Shown in pieces: positions 9,905-21,719 of a stretch of DNA of 64,000 bases. This DNA is from Spinacia oleracea (taxonomy: Eukaryota; Streptophyta; Magnoliopsida; Caryophyllales; Amaranthaceae). Every line of letters begins with the position of its first letter. The stretch's first letter is position 1. The notes beneath the pieces were generated by a model, which made no database searches, was not told the DNA's origin, and saw only the letters and a program-made list of their open reading frames with translations. Location of the stretch: positions 114,177,157-114,241,156 of the forward strand of contig NC_079492.1 of the NCBI RefSeq assembly GCF_020520425.1. Reading direction: 5' to 3'. Both the position numbers and the translations under genes were made by a program.

Positions 9905-12128
9905 CCCTTTTTTTGGCAAATAAAGATTATTATTAACCAAAAGGGAGGAACAACCAAACAACACAGCAACAAAACCAGCGTAGGACAACCCCTAAGCTTT
10001 ACAAAAGCTCAACACCTATCCTGCCTACAAGCAGTTCTAAAAAGGATTCGATTAACTACATTACTACAAGAATCTAACTTGTTACTGAACACCTTAGAGT
10101 TCCTTTGAATCCAGATTGCATAGACTGACTCAACAAACAAAATGCTCTTTTAAGTATCAGCTGACTTAGTGCTTCTCTTCTTCTTAGCCATCCACTCAAC
10201 CAACTCAGGCCAGTTCTGAGTCCACCTTTGATCACTACAAGACTGCATCACATTGCTCCAGATTGCAGCAGAATATTCACACTGAAAGAAGAGGTGAGGC
10301 ACTGTCTCTGGACTCTTCTGACAAAGCACACATTGACCATCAATAGTCAGGTTCCAGCTCAGTAATCTATCCTTTGTAGCTAGCCTATTTTAAAGATCAA
10401 GCGAAATAATGAAGGTACTTTTTGGACTAGCCCTACTGTTGCAAATGATCCTTTTCCAGCTCACTAAGGTAGCTTCAGGTTTAAGGAATTGGTAGGCTTT
10501 GTAAATTCTAAATTTTCCACCATGCACAAAACTATGAACACCTCTAGCCTGAGCAAACATTTCCCTCTGGTGCCATATCTTCCTCATAGACCAAGTTAGC
10601 CCATTAGGAACATCCATAGACCAGAAATCCTTGTTTTTTATATAGTACTCATGCATCCACTTCACCCACATTTTGTCTTGCTTCATAGCCAAAGCCCAGC
10701 AATGATTTAGAACAACTGCTTTATACGGTGAGATCTTTTAGGTTCCAACCACCACAGCTTTTTGGGAGGCAAACATGATCCCAAGCAACAGGAGCTTTCC
10801 TAGAGCCATTATCAGAACCAGCCTAAAGAAAACACCTACACAATCTCTTAATTTCCTTCATCACCTTTTTTGGCATAACAAAAATTGGGCACCAGTACAG
10901 CTGAATCCCACACAAAACAGACTTGATAAGCTGAAGCCTGCCTGCATAGGATAGAAGTTTAGCTGACCAACTTTGAATTCTTGCTACAGTTTTCCCAATT
11001 AAGGGTTTACATTCTGCATAGCTCAACTTCCTTTTGGTGAGAGGAACACCCAAATATTTGAAGGGAAAAGACCCCCTCAAAATACCTAGTTTAGTAGAGA
11101 GTATCTCAGCAAAGGAATCTGATACTCCTGCAACATAAACTTCACTTTTATGCAAATTTGCCATCAGACCAGAAGCTTCTGAGAATTTTGTGAAGGCATT
11201 AAACATAGCCGTAACATAGGGGTTATCAGCTCTGGAAAACATCAGAAGGTCATCTGCAAACATCATGTGTGTGATCCCTAGTCTCTTACACTTAGGTTGG
11301 TGTTTAAAGACAGGGCCAAGGGTATAAAGACATCTTGAAAGGTACTCCATTCCAATGGAAAAAAAGAAAGGGTGACATGGGGTCTCCTTGCCTGAGCCCC
11401 TTCTTAGCTTGAATAGGGGTAGAAGGAGAGCCATTAACCAGGATAGAGTAAGACACAGTATTTAAACATTGCATTATCCACTTCACAAATTTATCAGGAA
11501 AACCCAATTCAGACATCATACTCTAAAGAAAAGGCCATTCAATTGAGTCCTAAGCCTTCTTAAGATCCACTTTAATCATACACCTTGGAGAGATGTGCTT
11601 CCTAGAGTAACATTTTATAAGTTCAGAGGCCAGCAAAATGTTATCTGAAATGTTCCTGCCGGGTATAAAACCAGATTGAGCTGAATCCAACTTCACCAAT
11701 GACTGAGTGCATCCTATCAGTAAGAATCTTTGAAATGAGCTTGTACACAACTGAGCAACATGCTATAGGCCTGAAGTCTTTAACACTGGATGCATTAGGC
11801 ACTTTAGGAATGAGAGTGACAGCAGTGTTATTCACCTATTTTAACAGAGTTCCAGTCTCAAAGAATTCCTGGATTGCTGTATACACATCTTCTTTCAGAA
11901 TCCCCCATGCTTTCTTAAAAAAGAAGCTATTCAGTCCATCTAAACCAGGTGCTTTGTTCACATCTATTCCTTTCAAAGCCTTATCTATCTCTTCAGGTGT
12001 CACTGGTCTAACCAAGCTTTCAGCAGCAGCAGGTGAAATTTGGTTCCCCCTCCTAACCACCTCAACATCAATACCAACAACAGTTGGGGCTGCAGTACCA
12101 ATCAAGGTTGTATAAAAACTCATGATTT
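9905..12128 (-). mobile_element. Decayed L1-type LINE, 5' end cut by the CACTA
   Basis: On the minus strand, fragments of a plant L1-type reverse transcriptase occur in order. 12123-11836 holds the segment before fingers/palm ([16 protein letters not shown]). 11835-11550 holds the LIPK and QSGFIPGRNISDN motifs. 11519-11304 holds LRQGDPMSPFLF. 11434-10823 holds the catalytic FADD box and thumb. Further fragments reach a zinc-binding CVLCQ...H region near 10,330-10,260. A short A-tail (T-run in the plus strand at about 9909-9917) marks the 3' end. Many frameshifts and stops make it a pseudogene. It has lost its endonuclease half where the CACTA starts at 12129. Confidence 0.85.
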
Positions 12129-12420
12129 CACTAGTAGAAAAAACCCCTGTTGCAGCCCCCTTGTTGCAGCGTACAAGTATAAATACGCTTCAACAACCAG
12201 TCGGTCAACGCGGGTCAAACCCTTTAAAGGGTTATCGCAGCGTACATTTTAGTTGTTCGCAACAAATGCGTTTGTTGCAGCGTACAAAATAAAAGCCCGC
12301 AGCAACCAACCGTAGTTATTGCAGCGTACATGTTAATGCCCGCTGCAACAAGTCCGCGTTTCAAATTAAAATTTTTACTTTCCTAGTTGCAACGTACAAA
12401 CCGCGCTCAATCATATCTCT
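12129..12420. repeat. Left terminal inverted repeat and subterminal repeats of the CACTA
   Basis: After the terminal CACTAGTAGAA come about five to six copies of GTTGCAGCGTACA or its variants in both orientations. In En/Spm-type elements such subterminal motifs are bound by the TNPA-type protein. The same motif is dense at the right end. Confidence 0.85.
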
Positions 12421-13848
12421 GTTCCTTCTCTGCTATAGCTCCAAGCTTATCCAAGGTCGCCGTCGAACTCAGCTCGCGTCGCCGTCGAACCCAAGAGTTG
12501 CTCAGCCCTGCGTCGCTGTCTTGGTTCCGTTGGTTGCTCATCTCCCCGTCGCGTCGTGGTTCAGCCCTGCGTCGCTGTCTTGATTCCGTGGTTCCGTGGT
12601 TCAGCCCTGCGTCGCTGTCTTGGTTCCGTGGTTCAGCATCTCCCCGTCGCGTCGTGGTTCCGGTGGTTGCTCGGCGTCGTGGTTCCGGTGGTATGGTGTG
12701 TTCAATTTTTATTTTCGTTTTTTATTTTCGTTTTCAGATTAGGGTTCAATTTTAGTTTTTGATTTTCGTTTTGATTATTGTTTTTGATTTTCGTTTTTGA
12801 TTTTCGTTTTGATTTTCGTTTTGATTTTCGTTTTTGAAACTTAACGACCCAACGAAGTAAATGGGGATTGCTATGTTTCCGAGTATAGATCTATTTCTTT
12901 AAAAAGCACACAGCCACTATGTTTCCAAGTAATGGGGAATGGCCTAAGGCTGTTGCTGACTGCTACTCACCCCTTCAGACTGTTGTTTGGATGTTATTTT
13001 GCTGATTTCCAAGAGGCTTTTGGATTACCTTTTTTTTTTTTAATTTTTTTAATTTCCAAGTATGCTCAAAGTGTTGAATACATCACTTAGATCAGTAGTA
13101 TCAGGCCCTTAGTTCCCTTCTTCCTTCCCCGAGGTTACAGGATTTTATTCTGGCATTACCCTTCTTCCTTCCCCGAGGTTACGTAAGCACTTAGTTCCGC
13201 ACTTGAATGCTGCGTTAATGCCAATAACTTGAATATTGTGATTGCTACGTGGTGATGTGGTAGATAGTTAATTTCCTGTTACATGCATTCTATGAGAAAT
13301 ATCTGAATTTGGCCCTCGAACTATTTTCGTTTGATTTTCGTTTTGATTTTCGTTTTGATTTTCGTTTTGATTTTCGTTTTGATTTTCGTTTTTATTTTGA
13401 TTTTTTTGGCTGTTTTTCAATTATTTCTTTTATTTGCAGTTAATTGTGAAGATGGGTAGATACGCATATGGTTGAAGAGAGGGGCGATGATCGTACTGCC
13501 AGCATAATCTATCATCGTGCTTGTTCGAATTTCAACAATTGCATAAGGTATTGATATATCTAATTATCTTCATAAAATTTCTCTTTTCCTCTTTTGAAAG
13601 TTGAAATCAATAGTACAGTAAGTGCATATCATTTTTACGATAAATAAAATTTGGATAAGTATAGTAAGTGTAATAATAAAACGTGTACATTAGTATTCTA
13701 TGCTTAAGTATCCATTCCGTTTTACTTATTAGGACTGTTTTTGGACTTCTAATATCACTTCAGTGAAGCATTGATAAACTTAAATGATGTAACCAAAGAT
13801 TTGCGGAACTTCTTAATGATTTTGTGACTTCTTAATATATGTGTTTAT
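12421..13848 (+). other. CACTA 5' region with two kinds of minisatellite
   Basis: About 12,455-12,690 is a GC-rich stretch with repeats of CTGCGTCGCTGTCTTG and TGGTTCCG. About 12,712-12,840 and 13,318-13,410 are tandem GATTTTCGTTTT repeats. Open frames across these are repeat translations, not genes. The region presumably contains the transposase promoter and non-coding exons; no core element is clear. Confidence 0.5.
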
Positions 13849-13878
13849 GTGTGGAACCTTTTGTTGTTGTTATTAGTA

Positions 13879-16800
13879 ATGAGTCGTCGTTGGATGTATG
13901 GTGACCATACTACGGCAGAATACTTGAGTGGGGTCGCAGAGTTCATTAGATGTGCTTTAGCACACCAACGGAGTACAAAAGCCGAAAAAATCTATTGTCC
14001 CTGCCGTGATTGTAACAATATCAAGCGGTTAGGTGACATTGATGAAATTGAGGATCATTTATTTCGCCGTGGGTTTAAGCAAGATTACCATGTTTGGTTT
14101 TGGCATGGTGAAACAATACCTGATCGTCCAAGTTCTAGTGTCCATGAATTTGATGTTCAGAGTAATGAGAGTGATGATGATATTTATGAGAATAATGAGA
14201 CGGATGATGATGAGGAAGAAGATGATGAAATAAATGAGATGATGGATGGGCTGAAAGATCACTTGGACGAACGACCTCAGATGTTCGAACAAGTATCAAA
14301 GGCTGCTGAAACTCCATTGTATCCCGGTTGTACAAAATTCAGCAAGTTGGAATGTGTGTCAATACTTTACAACCTCAAATGTAAAGGTGGTTGGAGAGAT
14401 GAACACTTTGACACCTTATTGGAGTGGGTAGGTGAATTTTTGCCGGAAGGGAATGATATCCCCACCTCTACCTATTATGCCAGGAAATTGATGTGTCCCT
14501 TAGGCTTAGAGGTCGACAAGATAGATGCTTGCCCAAATGATTGTATCCTTTACAGAAAAGAGCATGAACATTTGGATGAGTGTCCAACATGCGGCGCATC
14601 TCGTTACAAACGCAAAGGGGCAAATTCAGCTAAGAGGGGCCCGCCTGCTAAGTCTTTGTGGTATCTTCCAATCATACCTAGGTTTGAGCGTATGTTTTCA
14701 TTGAAGAAACAAGCAAAAAACTTAAGGTGGCATGCGGAAGTGAGGAAGAAAGATGGACTCCTTCGACATCTTGCAGATTCTGTTCAATGGAGAAATATTG
14801 ATAAGAAATATCCTGAATTTGGTAAGGAGGTTAGAAATCTAAGGCTTGCTTTATGTGCAGATGGTGTGAATCCATATGGAACTCTAAGCAGTCAACATAG
14901 CACATGGCCGGTTCTTCTAGCAATTTATAATCTTCCTCCATGGCTGTGTATGAAGCGGAAGCATATCATGTTATCACTCCTCATCTCGGGGCCTAAGCAA
15001 CCTGGAAATGACATAGATGTGTACCTGGCTCCACTCATAGATGATTTGAAATTATTGTGGAATGAAGGTGTTTCAATGTTCGATGCACACACCAATTCAA
15101 GCTTTACATTGCGAGCTATGGTTTTTTGTACCATAAATGATTTTCCGGCATATGGAAACTTGTCTGGATACAAAACCAAAGGAGAACAAGCATGCCCTAT
15201 ATGTGAAGAGGACATGAAGCCCACATGGTTGCATAATTTCAAGAAAAATGTTTACCCAGATTTCAGGAAGCACCTCAGTCGATATCACCCTTATCGTAAG
15301 AAGAAGAAAGAATTCAATGGGTTCACCGAGGAAAGAGTAGCTCGTACGCCTTTGACAGGATCACAGGTTTATGAACGAATAAAAAATGTTGAAACCAAAT
15401 ACGGCAAGTGCTACAAGTCCAAGTCTAAAAAGGGTGTTTTGTGGAAGAAAGTATCTCCATTATGGGATCTTCCCTACTGGAGAGATTTGTCGGTTAGGCA
15501 TTGTCTCGATGTAATGCACATTGAGAAAAATGTGTGCGATGCTATCATTGGGACTTTGCTAAACATGCCTGGAAAGACTAAGGACAATGAGAATGTGCGG
15601 AAAGATATGAAAAAGAGGAATATTCGACCAGATTTGTGGCCTGTTGAAAAATCTGGTGCGGGTGGTACTAAGACTTATCTGCCTCCAGCGTGTTACACAA
15701 TGTCAAGAAAGGAGAAGAAGCAGTTTTGTGAGTGCTTACATGGAATTAAGGTTCCCTCGGGATATTCGTCGAATGTAAAGCGCCTAGTATCTCTCTCGGA
15801 CCTTAGGTTGGTTGGTATGAAGTCTCATGATTGCCATGTAATGATTAATGTGTTTTTGCCAATTGCACTTCGTGGGATATTGCCGAAACACGTGAGACAT
15901 GTTATAACAAAACTTTGTGTGTTTTTCAATTCTATATGTGCTAAAGTGATTGATCCGGAGAAATTAGATTCTTTGCACAATGATATTGTTGAAACTTTGT
16001 GTCGATTTGAAATGTACTTTCCACCATCTTTCTTTGATATTATGGTGCACTTAATTGTCCATTTAGTTCGAGAAATCAAGTTATGTGGTCCGGTGTTCTT
16101 AAGATGGATGTATCCTTTTGAGAGATTTTTTGGGCATTTAAAGGACAAAACAAAGAATCGGGCAAGGCCGGAGGGTAGTATCATTCGGGGAGTCCTTGAG
16201 GAAGAGATATCTCAATATGTAGCTGAATTCTTAACAAGGCTTGAGCAAATAGGTCTTCCAAAATCTCGTCATGCAGGGAGGCTTGAAGGGCATGGGGTAA
16301 TTGGTAAAAATGTGATCTCGCCTCCATCTGAAAGGAAGAATAAGGCACATCTTTGTGTGTTGCAGCATCTTACCGAGGTCAATCCTTACATAGATAAGCA
16401 TTTGCTAGAATTGCAACAAAAGAATCCTAAGTTGAAGGAAAGAGCGTTGATGCAAGAACATAATCGCACATTTGTTGATTGGTTTAAGAAGGAAGTAGCC
16501 GAGGAAATGAAAAAAAATCTAGATGTTTCTGAAATGGTCCAGTGGTTAGCTCGAGGTCCTCGACTATGTGTTCTGTCTTATGAAGGGTATGATATCAATG
16601 GGTTCACATTCTACACTAGAAGACAAGATGAAAAGAGTGTGGTGCAGAATAGTGGAGTGAAGCATGTTGCAGCATCTAGGGTCTATGCAAGCGCCAAGGA
16701 TAGAAGACCGGTTGATGCGACACAATCATATTATGGTGTTATCGAAGAAATATGGGAGCTTGATTACAACAAATTTACGATCCCTGTATTCCGGTGCAAG

Positions 16801-17151
16801 TGGGCCAACAACCATAATGGGGTGAAACAAGATGAAATTTTTCCTGGTTTAACATTGGTTAACTTTGATCGATTAAGTGATAGTGACGAGCCATTCATTC
16901 TAGCATCACAAGCTAAGCAAATTTTCTATGTGGTAGACAATGTTGATCCTATATGGCGTGCAGTTGCCCAAGGCAAGAGAAATATTCTGGGTATTGATGA
17001 TGTTGTGGATGAAGATGAGTATGACAAGTACGATGAAACACCCCTGTTACCAACGGCTGTTCAACCGTTACCGGAGGAGGAAGATGCAAATAATACTAAT
17101 CATATGCGCACAGATCATAGGGAAGGAATTTGGGTTGTAAACCGTAAATGA
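13879..17151 (+). CDS. TNP2-like CACTA transposase, intact
   Basis: An uninterrupted frame of 1,090 codons from the Met at 13879 (MSRRWMYG, the usual start of this family) to TGA at 17149-17151; the Met ten codons earlier gives an atypical Leu-rich prefix. Domain order by family knowledge: an N-terminal Transpos_assoc segment (about residues 1-80, CPCRDC cysteines); an acidic patch (about 95-120); the Transposase_21 catalytic region (about 250-560) with the conserved ADGVNPYG (about 325) and NDFPAYGN (about 420) motifs; the DUF4218-type region (about 635-760); and the DUF4216-type region near the C-terminus (about 950-1030). It would bind and cut the element ends in the nucleus. No stops or frameshifts are present, so it could be active. 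More 3' non-coding exons may follow. Confidence 0.92.
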   Translation: MSRRWMYGDHTTAEYLSGVAEFIRCALAHQRSTKAEKIYCPCRDCNNIKRLGDIDEIEDHLFRRGFKQDYHVWFWHGETIPDRPSSSVHEFDVQSNESDDDIYENNETDDDEEEDDEINEMMDGLKDHLDERPQMFEQVSKAAETPLYPGCTKFSKLECVSILYNLKCKGGWRDEHFDTLLEWVGEFLPEGNDIPTSTYYARKLMCPLGLEVDKIDACPNDCILYRKEHEHLDECPTCGASRYKRKGANSAKRGPPAKSLWYLPIIPRFERMFSLKKQAKNLRWHAEVRKKDGLLRHLADSVQWRNIDKKYPEFGKEVRNLRLALCADGVNPYGTLSSQHSTWPVLLAIYNLPPWLCMKRKHIMLSLLISGPKQPGNDIDVYLAPLIDDLKLLWNEGVSMFDAHTNSSFTLRAMVFCTINDFPAYGNLSGYKTKGEQACPICEEDMKPTWLHNFKKNVYPDFRKHLSRYHPYRKKKKEFNGFTEERVARTPLTGSQVYERIKNVETKYGKCYKSKSKKGVLWKKVSPLWDLPYWRDLSVRHCLDVMHIEKNVCDAIIGTLLNMPGKTKDNENVRKDMKKRNIRPDLWPVEKSGAGGTKTYLPPACYTMSRKEKKQFCECLHGIKVPSGYSSNVKRLVSLSDLRLVGMKSHDCHVMINVFLPIALRGILPKHVRHVITKLCVFFNSICAKVIDPEKLDSLHNDIVETLCRFEMYFPPSFFDIMVHLIVHLVREIKLCGPVFLRWMYPFERFFGHLKDKTKNRARPEGSIIRGVLEEEISQYVAEFLTRLEQIGLPKSRHAGRLEGHGVIGKNVISPPSERKNKAHLCVLQHLTEVNPYIDKHLLELQQKNPKLKERALMQEHNRTFVDWFKKEVAEEMKKNLDVSEMVQWLARGPRLCVLSYEGYDINGFTFYTRRQDEKSVVQNSGVKHVAASRVYASAKDRRPVDATQSYYGVIEEIWELDYNKFTIPVFRCKWANNHNGVKQDEIFPGLTLVNFDRLSDSDEPFILASQAKQIFYVVDNVDPIWRAVAQGKRNILGIDDVVDEDEYDKYDETPLLPTAVQPLPEEEDANNTNHMRTDHREGIWVVNRK

Positions 17152-17540
17152 ATAAGATGAGTTGGCTTCTGGGAATAGGTAATTCTAGCTAACTGAATAT
17201 CAGATTAAATGTATCTTTTCTAGCATTTAGGAAGGTGTAGTTTGTACTTCCACATCTTTAATTCTTATTTTATACTTCCATTGTGTTCATGATTATACTT
17301 TTCTAGCTTTCTTTAATTCTTACTGTACTTCCACATCTTACTTTTGTTCCTGACCAAAGTTTTCTAACTTTCTGTGCAGATGACTTGAGATCCCCGAGTC
17401 AGAAATTTTCAGAAGCTTTCGGTGATTTGTGTCTTTTCAGAAGTTCTCAGAATCGGAAAATAAAGCACGTATTTACTTTTGGTGAGTTGTGCGTTTTCTC
17501 CTAGTGTTGCGCTAATTAACATGTCTCCTAATCTTGAGCT
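17152..17540 (+). other. 3' region of the transposase gene
   Basis: AT-rich sequence with a GTGCAG acceptor-like site near 17,380, compatible with a 3'UTR intron. No further coding sequence recognised. Confidence 0.35.
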
Positions 17541-17549
17541 AGAATGACC

Positions 17550-19790
17550 TAAATCAAAACGAGCGGGCTTAAATTGACCTTAGTTGAATAAATTGACCTA
17601 AATTGACCTTAGTTGACTAAATTAGCATAAATATGAACCATAACTACCAAACAAGTCTCAAATGGCATAAATTGATTGAATTGAGTCTAGGTAAGTTAAA
17701 ACTAATCATATTAATCATTTAAAAGGATTAAAATGAGTGTTTAGGTTCTTTAGTTCAAAGTTGGGAGCGGAAATGTCATTTTAGCTCTATATATGACATA
17801 TAACGACCCAACGAGCCATAAATGTGCATGAATAGGTTCGAATGAGTTTTAGAAACTTAAAACTATGCATATTAGTCATGTAATAAGAATAAAATGAGTC
17901 ATTAGGTTCTTTAGTTCAAAGTTGGGAGCGAAAATGTCATTTTAGCTCTATATATGACCTATAACGACCCAACGAGCCATAAATGTGCATAAATAGGTTG
18001 GAATGAGTTTTAGAAACTTAAAACTATGCATATTAGTCATGTAATAGGATTAAAATGAGTGTTTAGGTTCTTTAGTTCAAAGTTGGGAGCGAAAATGTCA
18101 TTTTAGCTCTATATATGACCTTTAACGACCCAACGAGCCTTAAATGTGCATAAATAGGTTGGAATGAGTTTTAGAAACTTAAAACTATGCATATTAGTCA
18201 TGTAATAGGATTAAAATGAGTGTTTAGGTTCTTTAGTTCAAAGTTGGGAGCGGAAATGTCATTTTAGCTCTATATATGACCTTTAACGACCCAACGAGCC
18301 TTAAATGTGCATAAATAGGTTGGAATGAGTTTTAGAAACTTAAAACTATGCATATTAGTCATGTAATAGGATTAAAATGAGTGTTTAGGTTCTTTAGTTC
18401 AAAGTTGGGAGCGGAAATGTCATTTTAGCTCTATATATGACCTTTAACGACCCAACGAGCCTTAAATGTGCATAAATAGGTTGGAATGAGTTTTAGAAAC
18501 TTAAAACTATGCATATTAGTCATGTAATAGGATTAAAATGAGTGTTTAGGTTCTTTAGTTCAAAGTTGGGAGCGGAAATGTCATTTTAGCTCTATATATG
18601 ACCTATAACGACCCAACGAGCCTTAAATGTGCATAAATAGGTTGGAATGAGTTTTAGAAACTTAAAACTATGCATATTAGTCATGTAATAGGATTAAAAT
18701 GAGTGTTTAGGTTCTTTAGTTCAAAGTTGGGAGCGAAAATGTCATTTTAGCTCTATATATGACCTTTAACGACCCAACGAGCCTTAAATGTGCATAAATA
18801 GGTTGGAATGAGTTTTAGAAACTTAAAACTATGCATATTAGTCATGTAATAGGATTAAAATGAGTGTTTAGGTTCTTTAGTTCAAAGTTGGGAGCGGAAA
18901 TGTCATTTTAGCTCTATATATGACCTATAACGACCCAACGAGCCTTAAATGTGCATAAATAGGTTGGAATGAGTTTTAGAAACTTAAAACTATGCATATT
19001 AGTCATGTAATAGGATTAAAATGAGTGTTTAGGTTCTTTAGTTCAAAGTTGGGAGCGAAAATGTCATTTTAGCTCTATATATGACCTTTAACGACCCAAC
19101 GAGCCTTAAATGTGCATAAATAGGTTGGAATGAGTTTTAGAAACTTAAAACTATGCATATTAGTCATGTAATAGGATTAAAATGAGTGTTTAGGTTCTTT
19201 AGTTCAAAGTTGGGAGCGGAAATGTCATTTTAGCTCTATATATGACCTATAACGACCCAACGAGCCTTAAATGTGCATAAATAGGTTGGAATGAGTTTTA
19301 GAAACTTAAAACTATGCATATTAGTCATGTAATAGGATTAAAATGAGTGTTTAGGTTTGTTAGTTCAAAGTTGGGAGCGAAAATGTCTTATTTTAGCATA
19401 AATATGAACCATAACGACCAAACAAGTCTGAAATGGCATAAATTGATTGGATTGAGTCTAGGAAAGTTAAAACTAATCATATTAATCATTTAAAAGGATT
19501 AAAATGAGTGTTTAGGTTTGTTAGTTCAAAGTTGGGAGCGAAAGTGTCATATTAGCCTAAAAATGAGTTCTTAGGTTCTTTAGTTCATAGTTGGGAGCAA
19601 AAATGCCTCATTTTATCATAAATATGAACCACAACGACCAAACAAGTCTCTAATGTGAATAAATAGATCGGATCGAGTCTTGGAAAGTTAAAATTAATCA
19701 TATTAATCATTTAAAAGGTTAAAATGAGTCCTTATGTTCGTTAGTTCATAGCTTGGAGCGAAAATGCCTCATTTTAGCATAAGTGGTGTT
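17550..19790 (+). repeat. 161-bp tandem repeat array 1 (forward)
   Basis: The landmark GGTTCTTTAGTTCAAAGTTG recurs at exactly 161-bp spacing (17744, 17905, 18066 ... 19354), giving eleven well-conserved units, with degenerate units on both sides (to about 19,790). Units contain GTTGGGAGCG, CTCTATATATGACC and CGACCCAACGAGCC. Central units are nearly identical, implying recent homogenisation. The array lies between the two CACTA genes and is inverted relative to array 2. Confidence 0.95.
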
Positions 19791-20043
19791 TTCTAGACTT
19801 ATCTCATATGAGTATATGATTTCATGATATAAGAGAAGTGAGATTGTCAGATTTCCTCATTAAGTTTCTTAATCATTGTTGCTTGAGTTTAAGTGAAACT
19901 CAATTACATAATTTCATTTTACGATCTAACTTACATACTACTCCGTACTATACTAGATTAATAGAACTTGTTTATAGAATGAGTTAGCTGCCCTGCATTC
20001 TCATATTGCCTCAACAAACACACCAAGAATGACAAAGAACATT

Positions 20044-20354
20044 GCAGATCAGATCAGCACAGATCAATGCAGATCAGATGAGGGTAGCACTGATCTGTGT
20101 TGATCTGTTCTGCACTGATCTGTGCTGATCTGATCTGCACAGATCAGTGCAGATCAGATCAGCACTGATCTGTGCTGATCTGTTCTGCAGATCTGATCAG
20201 TGCAGAACAGATCAGCACAGATCAGTGCTGATCTGATCTGCACTGATTTGTGCAGATCAGATCAGCACAGATCAGTGCAGAACAGATCAGCACAGATCAG
20301 TGCTGATCTGATCAGCACTGATCTATGCTGATCAGATCTGCACAGATCAGTGCA
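20044..20354. repeat. GATC-rich palindromic minisatellite A
   Basis: About 310 bp made almost entirely of GATCTGTGCT, GATCAGTGCA and related 10-11-mers alternating in orientation, so the block is full of short palindromes and can fold back on itself. It starts with ACATTGCAGATCAG, as does the second block at 21,183. Confidence 0.9.
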
Positions 20355-21182
20355 TTCCACATATATAATTTTTCATGCTTTTTGGCTTGTTGCTGCTATA
20401 GAGTTCAAATTCTTTGATATGATTTGATTCTTTGAAGGCCGGAGCATGTGTCAACTTAGTATTCTATCAATTGTTCAATTACATTGTAAAGCGATGTTTT
20501 GGTCCCTAACAAAAAGCGGAGAGGAATAAAAAGAGGGAAAAGGGGTGAAATGGATCAAGGAAGGGATGTGAAGGTTGGTTTTTCTGGTGATGTATCCATG
20601 GTGGGTGGAAGTGAGAGTTGCTTTAGTGGTGACTAGTGAGGTGACGGTGATAGTGGTGGTGAGGTGATGGTGGGGTGGGGTGGATTGATTTGGGATGATG
20701 GTGGTGACCATTGAGTCATTGACCAATGAGAGACTGATAGAAATTTGGGGGAATCCAAGTCCAGGGGGAAGTCTGGGGAACCAAACAGCCCCTAAATTTC
20801 TTTCTCTCTATGCTGTTCTTATTGATTTTCCATTATGTTGAGCTTTGACATATTTACACTTAAATTTCTCGTTCATTCTTCAATTAGTGCCATCTCTTTT
20901 GCATGATCCCCTTTGCACAAACTAGAGACTTAAAATTGGTGGGGAGTGGTACTGTTAGTTGCTGTTGTTTCAAAATTGACCTTGATTTATCTCTTCTGAC
21001 TGCCATAAAACTAGCATCTGCAAATCCTTGATGAAATTTTATTAACCAAATATTTGGTTAAAATAGTGTCAATTGTTCCTCTATGGTTTCACTTTAAAAA
21101 AATGGACTTACCTGACTACCTGTCTCAAGCTGCAGATGCAACAGTCATATTGTTATAATTCGAACAAAATCAACAAGGGGGG
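20355..21182. other. Spacer between the two GATC minisatellites
   Basis: No gene recognised. A GGTGGTGA-type low-complexity stretch lies at 20,580-20,720, and a CCAAACAGCCCC motif near 20,793 resembles a MITE end, but I could not pair it convincingly with a left end. Confidence 0.3.
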
Positions 21183-21622
21183 AACATTGCAGATCAGGTC
21201 AGCACAGATCAGTGCAGATCAGATCAGCACTGATCTGTGCTGATCTGTTCTGCACTGATCTGTGCTGATCTGTTCTGCACTGATCTGTGCAGATCAGATC
21301 AGCACTGATCTGTGCTGATCTGTTCTGCACTGATCTGTGCTGATCTGTTCTGCACTGATCTGTGCTGATCTGATGAGCACTGATCTGTGTTGATCTGATC
21401 TGCACTGATCAGTGCAGATCAGATCAGCACAGATCAGTGCTGATCAGATCAGTGCAGAACAGAGAAGTGCAGATATCACAGATCAGATCAGCACTGATCA
21501 GTGCAGATCTGATCAGCACTGATCTGTGCTGATCTGTGCTGATCTGATCAGTGCAGATCAGTGCTGATCTGATCTGCACTGATCAGTGCTGATCTGATCT
21601 GTGATATCTGCACTGATCTGAT
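21183..21622. repeat. GATC-rich palindromic minisatellite B
   Basis: About 440 bp of the same 10-11-bp GATC units as block A, ending roughly 100 bp upstream of the start codon of the second CACTA gene. It is therefore in promoter/5'UTR position for that gene. Open frames over it are repeat translations. Confidence 0.9.
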
Positions 21623-21719
21623 ATCCTTCTGTATGCTAGAGCACTGATTTGCTGCTGCGCGCACATTTTGTAACCACTCTTCTGTATGTTTTACTTGATG
21701 CAGGAACAACATAGGTACG

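Noticed and set aside
12387-12762. Open frames in the CACTA 5' region
   Set aside because: They translate CGTCGCTGTCTTGG/GGTTCCG and GATTTTCG minisatellites; no domain or start context.
20510-20800. Possible hAT MITE between the GATC blocks
   Set aside because: The CCAAACAGCCCC end has no convincing inverted partner or target duplication.
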